From contig NZ_JFHC01000004.1 of the NCBI RefSeq assembly GCF_000698595.1, forward strand, positions 143,203 to 207,202: a stretch of 64,000 nucleotides of DNA. The letters run 5' to 3'. Numbering within the stretch: position 1 is the first letter of the stretch; each line of letters begins with the position of its first letter. The position numbers and the translations under genes are program-made. The DNA comes from Caballeronia glathei (GTDB lineage: Bacteria > Pseudomonadota > Gammaproteobacteria > Burkholderiales > Burkholderiaceae). Below are positions 17,478 through 26,158 of this stretch, in pieces. A model generated the notes under the pieces. The model was given only the letters and a program-made list of their open reading frames with translations. It was not told where the DNA came from and did not search any database.

Positions 17478-18449
17478 ATGCGTATCATCCTTGCTCAACC
17501 CCGCGGCTTTTGTGCGGGTGTGGTCCGCGCGATCGAGATCGTCGATCGGGCCCTCGAACGACACGGCGCGCCCGTCTACGTGCGCCATGAGATCGTTCAC
17601 AACCGGCACGTCGTCGACAACCTTCGCAGCAAGGGCGCGCGCTTCGTCGAGGAGCTCGACGAAGTGCCGCACGGCGCGGTCGCGATTTTCAGCGCGCACG
17701 GCGTCGCCCAGACCGTCGAAGCGGACGCGCAGGCGCGCGGCCTCGACGTGCTCGACGCCACCTGCCCGCTCGTCACGAAGGTTCACGTGCAGGGCCGGCA
17801 GTACGTCGCGCAGGGGCGCACGCTGATCCTGATCGGCCATGCGGGGCATCCGGAAGTGGAAGGCACGATCGGCCAGATTCCGGGCACCGTCGTCTTGGTG
17901 CAGAGCGAAGCGGAAGTCGCGACGCTCAATCTGCCCGTCGATACGCCGATGGCCTACGTGACGCAGACCACGTTGTCGGTGGACGACACACGCGGCATCA
18001 TCGACGCGCTGCAGCGCCGCTTCACCGATATCGTCGGCCCCGACACGCGCGATATCTGCTACGCGACGCAGAACCGGCAGGCCGCCGTGCGTGAGCTGTC
18101 CACGCAGGTGGACGTGCTGCTCGTGGTGGGCGCCACCAATAGTTCGAACTCGAACCGCCTGCGCGAGATCGGTGCCGAAAGCGGCGTGCCGAGCTACCTC
18201 GTCGCGGACGGGTCGGAAGTGAAGCCGGAGTGGTTTGCGAATGCGCAGGCCGTCGGCATCACGGCGGGCGCCTCGGCGCCCGAGGAAATGGTCAGACACG
18301 TAATTGACGCGCTGCGCGCGCTCGGCCACGTCGAGGTTTCGACAATGGACGGCCGCGAAGAGAAAGTCGAATTCAAACTCCCCGCGAAGCTGACGCAACC
18401 GCTTGCCGCGGTCGCCGCGACGGCCACTCGTGAAGACTACGAAGATTAA
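17478..18449 (+). CDS. ispH: 4-hydroxy-3-methylbut-2-enyl diphosphate reductase (hopanoid-linked copy)
   Basis: A 323-residue IspH/LytB, an iron-sulfur enzyme making IPP and DMAPP in the last step of the MEP pathway. The three cluster cysteines are present: Cys 12 in GFCAGV, one in DATCPLV and one in [10 protein letters not shown]. Substrate residues are seen in [25 protein letters not shown] and NSSNSNRL. It ends 14 bases before hpnH, so the pair is probably one operon supplying C5 units for hopanoids. Burkholderia often carry a second ispH elsewhere with fkpB; that neighbour is absent here, so this looks like the hopanoid-dedicated paralogue. A GGAG lies 11 bases before the ATG. Confidence 0.95.
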   Translation: MRIILAQPRGFCAGVVRAIEIVDRALERHGAPVYVRHEIVHNRHVVDNLRSKGARFVEELDEVPHGAVAIFSAHGVAQTVEADAQARGLDVLDATCPLVTKVHVQGRQYVAQGRTLILIGHAGHPEVEGTIGQIPGTVVLVQSEAEVATLNLPVDTPMAYVTQTTLSVDDTRGIIDALQRRFTDIVGPDTRDICYATQNRQAAVRELSTQVDVLLVVGATNSSNSNRLREIGAESGVPSYLVADGSEVKPEWFANAQAVGITAGASAPEEMVRHVIDALRALGHVEVSTMDGREEKVEFKLPAKLTQPLAAVAATATREDYED

Positions 18450-18463
18450 GGAGAGGACGCAAA

Positions 18464-19624
18464 TTGTCTATTCCGATGCTGCAAAAAGTCCGGGTTGGCG
18501 CGTACATCGCGCGCCAGCACTTCATGCGCAACAAGCGCTATCCGCTCGCGCTCATGCTCGAGCCGCTCTTTCGCTGCAATCTCGCCTGTAACGGCTGCGG
18601 CAAGATCGACTATCCGGACCCTATCCTGAACCAGCGCCTGTCGCTCGAAGAGTGCCTCGGCGCCGTCGACGAATGCGGCGCACCGGTCGTTTCCATCGCG
18701 GGCGGCGAGCCGCTGCTGCACAAGGAAATGCCGCAGGTCGTGAAGGGCATCATCGCGCGCAAGAAGTTCGTGTATCTCTGCACGAACGCGCTCCTGATGG
18801 AAAAGAAGATGGACGACTACGAGCCGAGCCCGTACTTCGTGTGGTCCGTCCACCTCGACGGCGACCAGGCGATGCACGATCACTCGGTGTCGCAGGACGG
18901 CGTCTACGACAAGGCCGTCAAGGCGATCAGGGAAGCGAAGCGCCGCGGCTTTCGCGTGAACATCAACTGCACGCTCTTCAACGACGCGAGCCCGGAACGC
19001 GTCGCCGCGTTCTTCGACACGCTCGGGCCGATGGGCGTGGACGGCATCACCGTGTCGCCGGGCTACGCGTACGAGCGCGCGCCGGACCAGCAGCACTTCC
19101 TGAACCGCGACAAGACCAAGACGCTGTTCCGCGAAATCTTCAGGCGCGGCAACAACGGCAAGAACTGGTCGTTCAGCCAGTCGGCGATGTTCCTCGATTT
19201 CCTGGCGGGCAACCAGACGTACCAGTGCACGCCCTGGGGCAACCCGGCGCGCACGGTGTTCGGCTGGCAGCGTCCGTGCTATCTGCTCGGCGAAGGGTAT
19301 GCGAAGACCTTCAAGGAACTGATGGAAACCACCGAGTGGGAAAAGTACGGCACGGGCAACTATGAGAAGTGCGCGGACTGCATGGTCCACAGCGGCTTCG
19401 AAGCGACCGCGGTGATGGATACCGTCGCGCACCCGCTGAAGGCGCTGGGCGTGTCCTTGCGCGGCCCGCGTACGGAAGGCGCGTACGCGAAGGATCTGCC
19501 GATCGACAAGCAGCGTCCGGCGGAATACGTGTTCTCGAGGCACGTCGAGATCAAGCTGGAAGAGATCGGCCGCGCTAAGAAGAGCGTCAAGAAGGAATCG
19601 AAGCAGGCTGCGGCAGCTCACTAA
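18464..19624 (+). CDS. hpnH: Hopanoid radical SAM protein HpnH (adenosylhopane synthase)
   Basis: A 386-residue radical SAM enzyme that joins a 5'-deoxyadenosyl group to diploptene, giving adenosylhopane, the first extended hopanoid. The CxxxCxxC cluster site is Cys 38, 42 and 45 (CNLACNGC), in the family setting LEPLFRCNLACNGCGKIDYP. Further family marks are IAGGEPLLHKE and VDGITVSPGYAYERAPDQ, and a C-terminal cysteine region. The start is TTG at 18464, supported by AAGGAG at 18448-18453 with a 10-base spacing and by the family N-terminus (SIPMLQKVRVGAY). It follows ispH closely and ends at a terminator. Its product would be trimmed by HpnG, encoded at 29.8 kb. Confidence 0.95.
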   Translation: MSIPMLQKVRVGAYIARQHFMRNKRYPLALMLEPLFRCNLACNGCGKIDYPDPILNQRLSLEECLGAVDECGAPVVSIAGGEPLLHKEMPQVVKGIIARKKFVYLCTNALLMEKKMDDYEPSPYFVWSVHLDGDQAMHDHSVSQDGVYDKAVKAIREAKRRGFRVNINCTLFNDASPERVAAFFDTLGPMGVDGITVSPGYAYERAPDQQHFLNRDKTKTLFREIFRRGNNGKNWSFSQSAMFLDFLAGNQTYQCTPWGNPARTVFGWQRPCYLLGEGYAKTFKELMETTEWEKYGTGNYEKCADCMVHSGFEATAVMDTVAHPLKALGVSLRGPRTEGAYAKDLPIDKQRPAEYVFSRHVEIKLEEIGRAKKSVKKESKQAAAAH

Positions 19625-19647
19625 CGATCCGGCCACGCGGTGAACAT

Positions 19648-19708
19648 GACGGGCAGATGAGGTCGCTTTTCGGGCGATTTCATCTGCCCGTCTGCTTTGG
19701 CGTTTTTT
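19648..19708 (+). terminator. Terminator of the ispH-hpnH operon
   Basis: A 13-bp stem (GACGGGCAGATGA at 19648-19660, partner TCATCTGCCCGTC at 19680-19692) is followed after 10 bases by TTTTTT at 19703-19708. The spacing is longer than ideal, but the stem is strong. Confidence 0.7.
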
Positions 19709-19779
19709 GTCGCCGCGCGCGAGTGGCGCGCGCCGGCCGCAGTACGATCGTCGCTCTTTGAAAGGACGCGCTGGAAGTC

Positions 19780-20031
19780 ATGACCCAATACAACGTTTTG
19801 ATCAACCTCGGCAAGGCCGATCTGGACGACTACACCCTGCTCGGACGAACGCTGCGCAAGCTCGGATTCGACGAGATGAAGGCCGCGCAGGTCGGCGGCG
19901 ATTTCCGGCTCATGCCGGCGAGCTACCGGTATTCCAGCGATGTCGAGGATATGACGGCCGTGCGGGACAAGGCGTTGAGGTCCGCGAAGAGCGTGTCGGC
20001 GGGGGCGGTGGTGCTGGTTTCGAAGGTTTGA
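19780..20031 (+). CDS. Small protein, possibly DUF2622/GhoS-like fold
   Basis: An 83-residue cytoplasmic protein of unknown role. The pattern is a strand (YNVLINLGKAD), a helix (YTLLGRTLRKLGF), a strand (GGDFRLMPASYRY), a helix (MTAVRDKALRSAKSV) and a final strand (AVVLVSKV). This ferredoxin-like beta-alpha-beta order resembles the small GhoS/DUF2622 family, but I cannot confirm membership by eye. AAAGGA lies 13-18 bases before the ATG. It stands alone between the hpnH terminator and the convergent toxin gene. Because a toxin-antitoxin pair follows, an antitoxin-like job is conceivable but unproven. Confidence 0.6.
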   Translation: MTQYNVLINLGKADLDDYTLLGRTLRKLGFDEMKAAQVGGDFRLMPASYRYSSDVEDMTAVRDKALRSAKSVSAGAVVLVSKV

Positions 20032-20041
20032 GGGTTTCGGG

Positions 20042-20437
20042 CTACCAGATCGTCTTGACGTGGGGATAAGCGCGAATTTTCTGGTCCTTCGTGATCAGCG
20101 GGGCCGCGAACATCCGCGCCGTGGCGACGATCATTCGGTCCGCCGGATCCTTGTGGAAGTCGCCGGGAAGTTTCACGGAACTGGTAGCGATCTCGTTGTC
20201 GACCGGCACGAACCTCACGGCTTCAACTTCATTGACGGCGGAAAGCCAAGCCGCCACATCCATCGAGAACGTCAGCTTCCCCCGCTCGACGAGTTGTGAA
20301 ATCTCCCACACGCTGATCGACGAAACGATGATTTCGCCGCCGTCATGCTCGCGATCGATCGCAGCCCTGGCCTTTTTCCCCAGCAGGTCGTCGCCGTTGA
20401 CCCACCACACCAGCGCGTGCGTATCCAGAACAATCAC
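20042..20437 (-). CDS. vapC: PIN-domain toxin of VapC type
   Basis: A 131-residue PIN-domain ribonuclease, the toxin of a type II pair. The acidic metal site is visible: Asp 5 in VLDTHALV, Glu in VWEISQLVE, Asp in DPADRMIVATA and Asp in LITKDQKI. The start is GTG at 20435-20437, overlapping the antitoxin stop by two bases; GGAGG sits 7 bases before it, inside the end of the antitoxin gene, which favours GTG over an upstream ATG. Translation coupling of this kind keeps toxin below antitoxin. The natural target, often initiator tRNA or rRNA in this family, cannot be read from sequence. Confidence 0.92.
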   Translation of the reverse strand: MIVLDTHALVWWVNGDDLLGKKARAAIDREHDGGEIIVSSISVWEISQLVERGKLTFSMDVAAWLSAVNEVEAVRFVPVDNEIATSSVKLPGDFHKDPADRMIVATARMFAAPLITKDQKIRAYPHVKTIW

Positions 20438-20673
20438 TGGCCCGCCTCCCATTCATCCTCGCCGACGGGCTCCAACGGATCGTCATAGCGCAGCACGGAA
20501 CCGCGCAGCACATTCAGCGGATCACGCTTCGCCTCCGGCCGATACGGCCGCACCTCCAGGGTCGGCTTTCCGTGGTCGGTCACGATCAGACTTTCACCTG
20601 ATGATTCGACTAGCCGGAAATATTCAAGCGCCTTCGCCTTGAATTCCGATTTGGAAACCTGCTTGTTCGGCAT
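20434..20673 (-). CDS. Phd/YefM-type antitoxin
   Basis: A 79-residue antitoxin whose N-terminal half has the Phd/YefM DNA-binding pattern: KSEFKAKALEYFRLVESSGESLIVTDHGKPTLEV, where the helix and the two strands (LIVTDHGKP and LEVRPY) are diagnostic. The C-terminal 35 residues (from DPLNVLRGS to WEAGQ) would bind the toxin. It lies first in the operon, as usual, and overlaps vapC. A palindrome at 20691-20704 directly upstream is the likely operator for autorepression. Confidence 0.9.
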   Translation of the reverse strand: MPNKQVSKSEFKAKALEYFRLVESSGESLIVTDHGKPTLEVRPYRPEAKRDPLNVLRGSVLRYDDPLEPVGEDEWEAGQ

Positions 20674-20690
20674 ACTGCGCCCCTGGTCAC

Positions 20691-20704
20691 ATGACTATGG
20701 TCAT
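20691..20704. promoter_or_regulatory. Probable operator of the toxin-antitoxin operon
   Basis: ATGAC-TATG-GTCAT, an inverted repeat 18 bases before the antitoxin start. Position and symmetry fit autorepression by a Phd/YefM antitoxin; the site itself is inference. Confidence 0.5.
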
Positions 20705-20739
20705 TTTAACACCTGAAAGGGCCGGCTACGGATGAGTCA

Positions 20740-20773
20740 AAAACAAAAAAACGCGACGGCCTTCGCCGTCGCG
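20740..20773 (-). terminator. Terminator of the cstA-ybdD operon
   Basis: A perfect 9-bp stem (CGCGACGGC at 20752-20760, GCCGTCGCG at 20765-20773) with a 4-nt loop. On the minus strand it is followed by a run of seven T residues, so it ends leftward transcription from ybdD. Confidence 0.9.
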
Positions 20774-20811
20774 CTTCTTCAAAACCATCCGCCCGAAGCC
20801 GGATCAGGCCG

Positions 20812-21006
20812 TCAGCAGCATTTCCCCGCGCCCGATCCGTACCGCGCTTCCTGCCGTTCGCGGAAAAACTCCTCATACGTCATGACCGGGCGGTCCGGAT
20901 GCGTCGCCTGCATGTGCGAGACGTACACGTCGTAGTCGGGCAGCCCGACCATCAGGCGCATCGCCTGGCCGAGATAGCGCCCGGCCTGTCGAAGATCGGT
21001 GAACAT
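20812..21006 (-). CDS. ybdD: YbdD/YjiX family small protein
   Basis: A 64-residue protein of the YbdD/YjiX (DUF466) family, nearly always encoded just after cstA-type transporters and thought to be an accessory of the permease. Family marks are the N-terminal helix ([21 protein letters not shown]), [22 protein letters not shown], and the Cys-Cys ending after a Gly/Lys stretch. It starts 19 bases after the cstA stop and is followed by a strong terminator, so it is co-transcribed with cstA. Confidence 0.92.
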   Translation of the reverse strand: MFTDLRQAGRYLGQAMRLMVGLPDYDVYVSHMQATHPDRPVMTYEEFFRERQEARYGSGAGKCC

Positions 21007-21025
21007 GCTGTTCTCCAGTTGGACC

Positions 21026-23116
21026 TCAATGGCCGGAACGAACCGACGCGCCCACAGCCGTTGCCGCCGGCATCGCCTCGAACGGCGTTTCGCGCACCGT
21101 CGGCCTCGCTTCGCCGCGCGCGCGCATCACGGCCAGCACGCCGTAGATCACGATGCTCACCACCACGAAGATGAAGAGGCCCGCAAGCGCCGCATCGATG
21201 TAGTCGTTGAAGATGATCCGGCGCATCTCGTCGAGCGACTTCGCCGGCGCCATGACCTTGCCCGCCTCGAGCGCCTCGTTCAGCCGCGAGGCGTGCGCGA
21301 GGAAGCCCACCTTCGGGCTGGGGTCGAAAATCTTCTGCCAGCCGGCCGTCAGCGTGCAGATCAGCAGCCAGACCGTCGGCACGACCGTCACCCATGCGTA
21401 GCGCTCGCGCTTCATCTTGAACAGCACGACCGTACCGAGCGTGAGCGCGATACCGGCGAGCATCTGGTTCGAGATGCCGAAGAGCGGCCACAGCGTGTTG
21501 ATGCCGCCGAACGGATCGACCACGCCCTGATACAGGAAGTAGCCCCATGCGGCGACGCACAGCGCGGTCGCGGTCAGGTTCGCCGGCAGCGAATCCGTGC
21601 GGCGCAGCGCCGGCGCGAACGTCCCGAGCAGATCCTGCAGCATGAAGCGTCCGGCGCGCGTGCCGGCGTCGACCGCGGTCAGGATGAAGAGGGCTTCGAA
21701 CAGGATCGCGAAGTGGTACCAGAACGCCATCATCGCCGGGCCGCCGATCACCTGATGCAGGATCTGCGCCATGCCCACCGCGAGTGTCGGCGCACCGCCC
21801 GCACGCGCGACGATCGTCGTTTCGCCGACCGCCTTCGCCGTGGACGTCAGCATGTCAGGCGTGAGCGCGAAGCCCCAGCCGCTCACCGTGGCCGCGACCG
21901 CTTCGGGCGTCGTGCCGAGCAGCGCCGCCGGGCTGTTCATCGCGAAATAGATGCCCGGCTCGATCACGCAGGCGGCGACGAGCGCCATGATCGCGACGAA
22001 CGATTCCATCAGCATCGCGCCGTAGCCGATGAGGCGCATGTTGACTTCGTTGTCGATCATCTTCGGCGTCGTGCCCGACGAGATCAGCGCGTGGAAGCCC
22101 GACACCGCGCCGCACGCGATCGTGATGAAGAGAAACGGGAACAGGTTGCCCGCCCAGACGGGGCCGGAGCCGTCGACGAACTTCGTGAACGCCGGCATCT
22201 TCAGCTCGGGCGCAACGATCAAAATGCCGATCGCAAGGCCGAGAATCGTGCCGATCTTGAGGAACGTCGAGAGATAGTCGCGCGGCGCGAGCAGGAGCCA
22301 CACCGGCAGCACCGACGCGATGAAGCCGTAGCCGATCAGGATCCAGGTGAGCTGCGTGCCGGTGAACGTGAACATCGGCGCGAGCGTCGCGGATTCGCTG
22401 ACGTGCTGGCCGTACACGATCGCGAACATCAGGCCGAGGAAGCCGATGATCGACACCTCGCCGATCTTGCCCGGACGGATGTAGCGCGTGTACACGCCCA
22501 TGAAGATCGCGATCGGTATCGTCGCGGCGACGGTGAACGTACCCCACGGCGAGCCGGTCAGCGCCTTCACGACGATCAGCGCGAGCACCGCGAGAATGAT
22601 CACCATGATGAGGAACGCGCCGAACAGCGCGATCACGCCGGGCACGAGGCCGAGCTCCATCTTGATCAGGTCGCCGAGCGAACGGCCGTCGCGGCGCGTC
22701 GAGATGAAAAGCACGATGAAGTCCTGCACCGCGCCCGCGAACACGACGCCCGCGAGAATCCACAGCATGCCGGGCGTGTAGCCCATCTGCGCGGCGAGCA
22801 CCGGGCCGACGAGCGGCCCCGCGCCTGCGATCGCAGCGAAGTGGTGCCCGAACAGCACGTACTTGTTGGTCGGCACGTAGTCGAGGCCGTCGTTGTGCCG
22901 CACGGCCGGGGTCATGCGCAGCCCGTCGAGCTGCAGCACCTTGCTGGCGATAAAGCGTGAGTAGAAGCGGTACGCGATCAAGTACACGCAGACCGCGGCG
23001 ATCACGATCCAGAGCGCGCTGATCCGCTCACCGTGCGCCAAGGCGATAGTGCCGAATGCGAACGCGCCCAATAGCGCGAGCGCGATCCAGACCAGGAATC
23101 CGGATGCCCGATTCAT
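21026..23116 (-). CDS. cstA: CstA/BtsT family transporter
   Basis: A 696-residue inner-membrane protein with many membrane segments, of the carbon-starvation CstA family. Members import pyruvate or peptides by proton symport. Conserved stretches include [29 protein letters not shown] near 85-110, [23 protein letters not shown] near 130, [15 protein letters not shown], and [18 protein letters not shown]. The length matches the family. The gene is in an operon with ybdD and diverges from a Cache kinase/NarL regulator pair, an arrangement like the pyruvate-sensing control of btsT; the three TACGTA boxes between them are the likely control site. The substrate is probably pyruvate, by analogy only. 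Confidence 0.93.
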   Translation of the reverse strand: MNRASGFLVWIALALLGAFAFGTIALAHGERISALWIVIAAVCVYLIAYRFYSRFIASKVLQLDGLRMTPAVRHNDGLDYVPTNKYVLFGHHFAAIAGAGPLVGPVLAAQMGYTPGMLWILAGVVFAGAVQDFIVLFISTRRDGRSLGDLIKMELGLVPGVIALFGAFLIMVIILAVLALIVVKALTGSPWGTFTVAATIPIAIFMGVYTRYIRPGKIGEVSIIGFLGLMFAIVYGQHVSESATLAPMFTFTGTQLTWILIGYGFIASVLPVWLLLAPRDYLSTFLKIGTILGLAIGILIVAPELKMPAFTKFVDGSGPVWAGNLFPFLFITIACGAVSGFHALISSGTTPKMIDNEVNMRLIGYGAMLMESFVAIMALVAACVIEPGIYFAMNSPAALLGTTPEAVAATVSGWGFALTPDMLTSTAKAVGETTIVARAGGAPTLAVGMAQILHQVIGGPAMMAFWYHFAILFEALFILTAVDAGTRAGRFMLQDLLGTFAPALRRTDSLPANLTATALCVAAWGYFLYQGVVDPFGGINTLWPLFGISNQMLAGIALTLGTVVLFKMKRERYAWVTVVPTVWLLICTLTAGWQKIFDPSPKVGFLAHASRLNEALEAGKVMAPAKSLDEMRRIIFNDYIDAALAGLFIFVVVSIVIYGVLAVMRARGEARPTVRETPFEAMPAATAVGASVRSGH

Positions 23117-23239
23117 GGCGTCTCCTGTTTTTTAGTTTGAAATGCCCGATTTGTCTGATGGACACTTCGGGCGCACCGCGCCGGTGGGCGCTTTGGCCGT
23201 GTAGTATTCGCCTTCGCCGCATCCCTTACAAGCGGACAA

Positions 23240-23270
23240 CTACGTAAGCCATCTACGTAAAATTACGTAG
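23240..23270. promoter_or_regulatory. Triple CTACGTAA box between cstA and the regulator pair
   Basis: CTACGTAA at 23240-23247 and 23253-23260, and the inverted copy TTACGTAG at 23263-23270. The starts are 13 and 10 bases apart. The cluster lies 22 bases before the kinase start and 124 bases before the cstA start. It fits a multi-dimer site for a NarL-type response regulator, such as the one encoded at 24701. Confidence 0.6.
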
Positions 23271-23292
23271 CACAACGCGGTTTTTGCCCGTC

Positions 23293-24711
23293 ATGAATCT
23301 CAAAGCGAAGATCTTTCTACTGGCGATCGTCCCGTTCGCGGTTGCGATCGGGGGCATCGAATATGGCGTGCGCCAGCAGGCGACGACGCTCGCCGAGTCG
23401 CAGCACGCGACGATGCAGGCCGCCTACATGTCGAGCAAGGAAATCGAGCTGAGGCACTACGTCGAGCTCGCGCAAAGCGCGATCGCGCCGTATTACGACG
23501 TGCCCCCCGGCACGCCGCGCGAGGAAGCCGAGCGGCAGAAGCTCGCGCTCGACGCACTGCAGCAACTCGACTTCGGCACCGACGGCTATTTCTTCGTCTA
23601 CACGATGCACGGCACCTCGCTGATGCACCCGCGCCAGCCGGATCTCGTCGGCCGCGACCTCTGGACGATGCGCGACCCCGCGGGAGAACTCACGATCCAG
23701 CAGCTCATCCGCGAAGCCTCGCGCGGCGGCGGCTATGTGCGCTACGTGTGGCGCCGTCCGTCGACGGGCCAGCTCGCGCCGAAGCTCGGCTATGTCGTGC
23801 CGCTCGAACGCTGGGGCTGGATGATCGGCACGGGCATCTATCTCGAGGACGTCGAAACGACGCTCGCGCGCATCGACGAGCGCGCCTCCGCGAACATCGA
23901 CCGCACCGTGATGTGGATCGGCGCAATCGCGCTCGCGGCGCTCGCCGTCATCGCCGCGTGCGCAGCCGTGCTGAACATCAGCGAGCATCGCAGCGCCGAC
24001 GCCAAGCTGAAGCGCCTCGCGCGGCAGGTGGTGGATTCGCAGGAGCAGGAACGCGCGCGGCTCTCGCGCGAACTGCACGACGGCATCAGCCAGATGCTCG
24101 TCTCGGTAAAGCTGCTGCTCGAATCCGCGCTCGCGCGCTTCGAGCGCGGCGAGACGCGCGTGCCCGCCGCGGAAGCCGCGCTCGCCACCGGCCTCGGCAG
24201 GCTTTCCGGCACGTTGCGCGAAGTGCGGCGCATCTCGCACGCGCTGCGCCCCGCCATGCTCGACGACCTCGGCCTCGCCGCGGCGCTCGAACAGCTCGCG
24301 CGCGAACTGGACGAACAGGGCGCGATCGAAGTGCGCTTCGAGTCCGTGACGGCGCGTTCGGGCGCGCGCGCGGCGCTACCCGACCCCGTCAATACGGTAT
24401 TCTTTCGGATCGCTCAGGAAGCGTTGACCAACATCGTGCAGCATTCGAAGGCGACGCGCGCCGCGCTCACGCTAGAACTCGCGCCGGGCGGCGTGACGCT
24501 CACCATCGCGGACAACGGCGAAGGCTTCGACGTCGACGCGGCGCTTGCCGATCTGCGCGGCGGCGTCGGCCTGCGCAACATGCGCGAGCGGCTCGATGCG
24601 CTCGGCGGCACGCTCGAAATCGAATCGCAGATTGGCCGGACGGTGATCGCCGCGACGGTCCCGCTGCCGCTCGCCGCCCCGACCATGCAAGGATTTTCCG
24701 ATGACCTCTAG
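23293..24711 (+). CDS. Cache-domain sensor kinase of NarL/HisKA_3 type
   Basis: A 472-residue membrane kinase. One membrane segment lies at 6-24, then a periplasmic single Cache domain (about 35-190; core FGTDGYFFVYTMHGTSLMHP), a second membrane segment at 205-228, a HisKA_3 helix with His 262 in RLSRELHDGISQML, and an ATPase domain (EALTNIVQHSKA, then GVGLRNMRERL). Cache_2 domains of this kind often bind small carboxylates. The start is the ATG at 23293; a TTG nine bases earlier was rejected. The stop overlaps the regulator gene by 11 bases. It is divergent from cstA, so I infer control of cstA. Confidence 0.92.
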   Translation: MNLKAKIFLLAIVPFAVAIGGIEYGVRQQATTLAESQHATMQAAYMSSKEIELRHYVELAQSAIAPYYDVPPGTPREEAERQKLALDALQQLDFGTDGYFFVYTMHGTSLMHPRQPDLVGRDLWTMRDPAGELTIQQLIREASRGGGYVRYVWRRPSTGQLAPKLGYVVPLERWGWMIGTGIYLEDVETTLARIDERASANIDRTVMWIGAIALAALAVIAACAAVLNISEHRSADAKLKRLARQVVDSQEQERARLSRELHDGISQMLVSVKLLLESALARFERGETRVPAAEAALATGLGRLSGTLREVRRISHALRPAMLDDLGLAAALEQLARELDEQGAIEVRFESVTARSGARAALPDPVNTVFFRIAQEALTNIVQHSKATRAALTLELAPGGVTLTIADNGEGFDVDAALADLRGGVGLRNMRERLDALGGTLEIESQIGRTVIAATVPLPLAAPTMQGFSDDL

Positions 24712-25339
24712 ACCCGCGCGGCTCGTTCTGATCGACGACCATCCGCTCGTGCGCGACGGCCTGCGCGCGAGGCTCGAGGCGGCGCCGCACCTGACCGTGA
24801 TCGGCGAGGCGGGCAACGCCGACGAAGCGCTGAAACTCGCCGCCGACGAGGCGAATCCCCCCGACCTCGCGCTGATGGACGTCGGCATGGCGGGCATGAG
24901 CGGCATCCAGCTCGCCGCGCTCTTTCACGAGCGCTTTCCGGGCATCCGCGTGCTGATGCTGTCGATGCACGACAACATCGAATACGTGACGCAGGCGGTT
25001 CGGGCGGGCGCGGGCGGCTATGTGCTGAAGGATTCGCCGGCGACGGAAATCATCCACGCAATCGACGCGGTGCTCGCGGGCAAGACGTTTTTCAGCGCGG
25101 GGCTCGCCGCGCGCATGATCCAGGCACAGTCGATGCAGACGCCGCTGGAACGCCTGACGCCGCGCGAGCGCGACATTCTCGACGCGCTCGCGCTCGGCCT
25201 GTCGAGCAAGCAGATCGCGCAGCAGCACGGGTTGTCGGTGCGCACGGTGGAGACGCACCGGCTGAACCTGAAGCGCAAACTCGATATCGACGGGCAGGCC
25301 GAGCTGATCAAGTTCGCGGTGGAGCACCGCCGGATCTAG
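24701..25339 (+). CDS. NarL/FixJ family response regulator
   Basis: A 212-residue DNA-binding response regulator. The receiver has Asp 12/13 in LIDDHPLVRDG, acceptor Asp 60 in LALMDVGMAGMSG, and Lys in VLKDSPATE. The C-terminal LuxR-type helix-turn-helix is complete (TPRERDILDALALGLSSKQ, then HGLSVRTVETHRLNLKRKL). It overlaps the kinase gene by 11 bases and is its cognate partner. The likely target is the TACGTA cluster in front of this operon and cstA. Confidence 0.94.
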   Translation: MTSRPARLVLIDDHPLVRDGLRARLEAAPHLTVIGEAGNADEALKLAADEANPPDLALMDVGMAGMSGIQLAALFHERFPGIRVLMLSMHDNIEYVTQAVRAGAGGYVLKDSPATEIIHAIDAVLAGKTFFSAGLAARMIQAQSMQTPLERLTPRERDILDALALGLSSKQIAQQHGLSVRTVETHRLNLKRKLDIDGQAELIKFAVEHRRI

Positions 25340-25342
25340 CCG

Positions 25343-25960
25343 TCAGCCGGCCGTGCGGGCATTGTGTTCGGTGAGGAACTTGATGAGGCCGTCGACGCCG
25401 CCCTTTTCGAGCTGTCCCGAGAACTGCTGCTGGTAGACCTGGATGAGCCACGCGCCCATCATGTCGATGTCGTAGATTTTCCAGCCCTGCGGCGTCTTCT
25501 GGAGGCGGTAGCGCACGGGATTGTCGCCGCCCGTGGAAATGACGTGGGACTCGACGACGGCGTCCTTCGCGTTGCTGTCGATTTTCGGCGCGTCGAAGAT
25601 GAACTTGACGTCCTGGTCCCGCAACTGCGACATCGACGACGCGTAGGTGCGCACGAGCAGCGTCTGGAACTGGTCGTAGAGCAGTTTTTGCTGCTCCGGC
25701 GTGGCCGTGGCCCACGCCTTGCCGACCGCGATGCGCGTGGTGCGCTGGAAGTCGGTGGCGGGCACGAAGCGTGTCTGCACGAGTTGTGTGATCTTCGCCA
25801 TGTCGCCGCCGCGCGCCTGCGGGTCGGCCTTCATCGCGTTGACCGTGCCCTCGACGGCCGCCTTGACGACCACTTCAGGACTGGACTGCGCGAGGGCCTC
25901 GCCCGAAAAGGACATCGCGGCAAGGAGGAAAGCGAAGCAAACAGATAAATAGCGTTTCAT
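25343..25960 (-). CDS. hpnM: Hopanoid-associated MlaC-family periplasmic protein HpnM
   Basis: A 205-residue periplasmic protein of the MlaC/Ttg2D (toluene tolerance) family, which carries lipids between membranes. A signal peptide covers residues 1-24 (cleavage after GEALA). The family core follows: VVKAAVEGTVNAMKAD, FVPATDFQRTTRIAVGKAW, LLYDQFQTLLVRTYASSM, and a strand-rich end YRLQKTPQGWKIYDIDMMG. Because it lies divergently beside hpnN and within the hopanoid region, HpnM is the better name than MlaC. The start ATG at 25960 was taken because the longer frame would add 21 charged residues before the signal. The stop lies 4 bases past the regulator gene, convergent. Confidence 0.87.
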   Translation of the reverse strand: MKRYLSVCFAFLLAAMSFSGEALAQSSPEVVVKAAVEGTVNAMKADPQARGGDMAKITQLVQTRFVPATDFQRTTRIAVGKAWATATPEQQKLLYDQFQTLLVRTYASSMSQLRDQDVKFIFDAPKIDSNAKDAVVESHVISTGGDNPVRYRLQKTPQGWKIYDIDMMGAWLIQVYQQQFSGQLEKGGVDGLIKFLTEHNARTAG

Positions 25961-26158
25961 AAGGACCCGTTCTCTATTGGAAGTTGACGGCGCGGGCTTC
26001 GATGGCACTCGGCGCTGCGGCAAGCCAGTATATCGACTCGTCCGCGGCCCGACAGTTCACGGAAGCGAGCCGCTCCCGCCCGGTATACTTGCGCGACTCG
26101 CTGTCGGATTCGGCTAGTGCAGTTTGCACCCAAAAAGCATCCCGAGGTACCTGTCTTC

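Noticed and set aside
23160..23292. A direct -35/-10 promoter for cstA or the kinase.
   Set aside because: No hexamer pair with acceptable spacing was convincing beside the TACGTA boxes.
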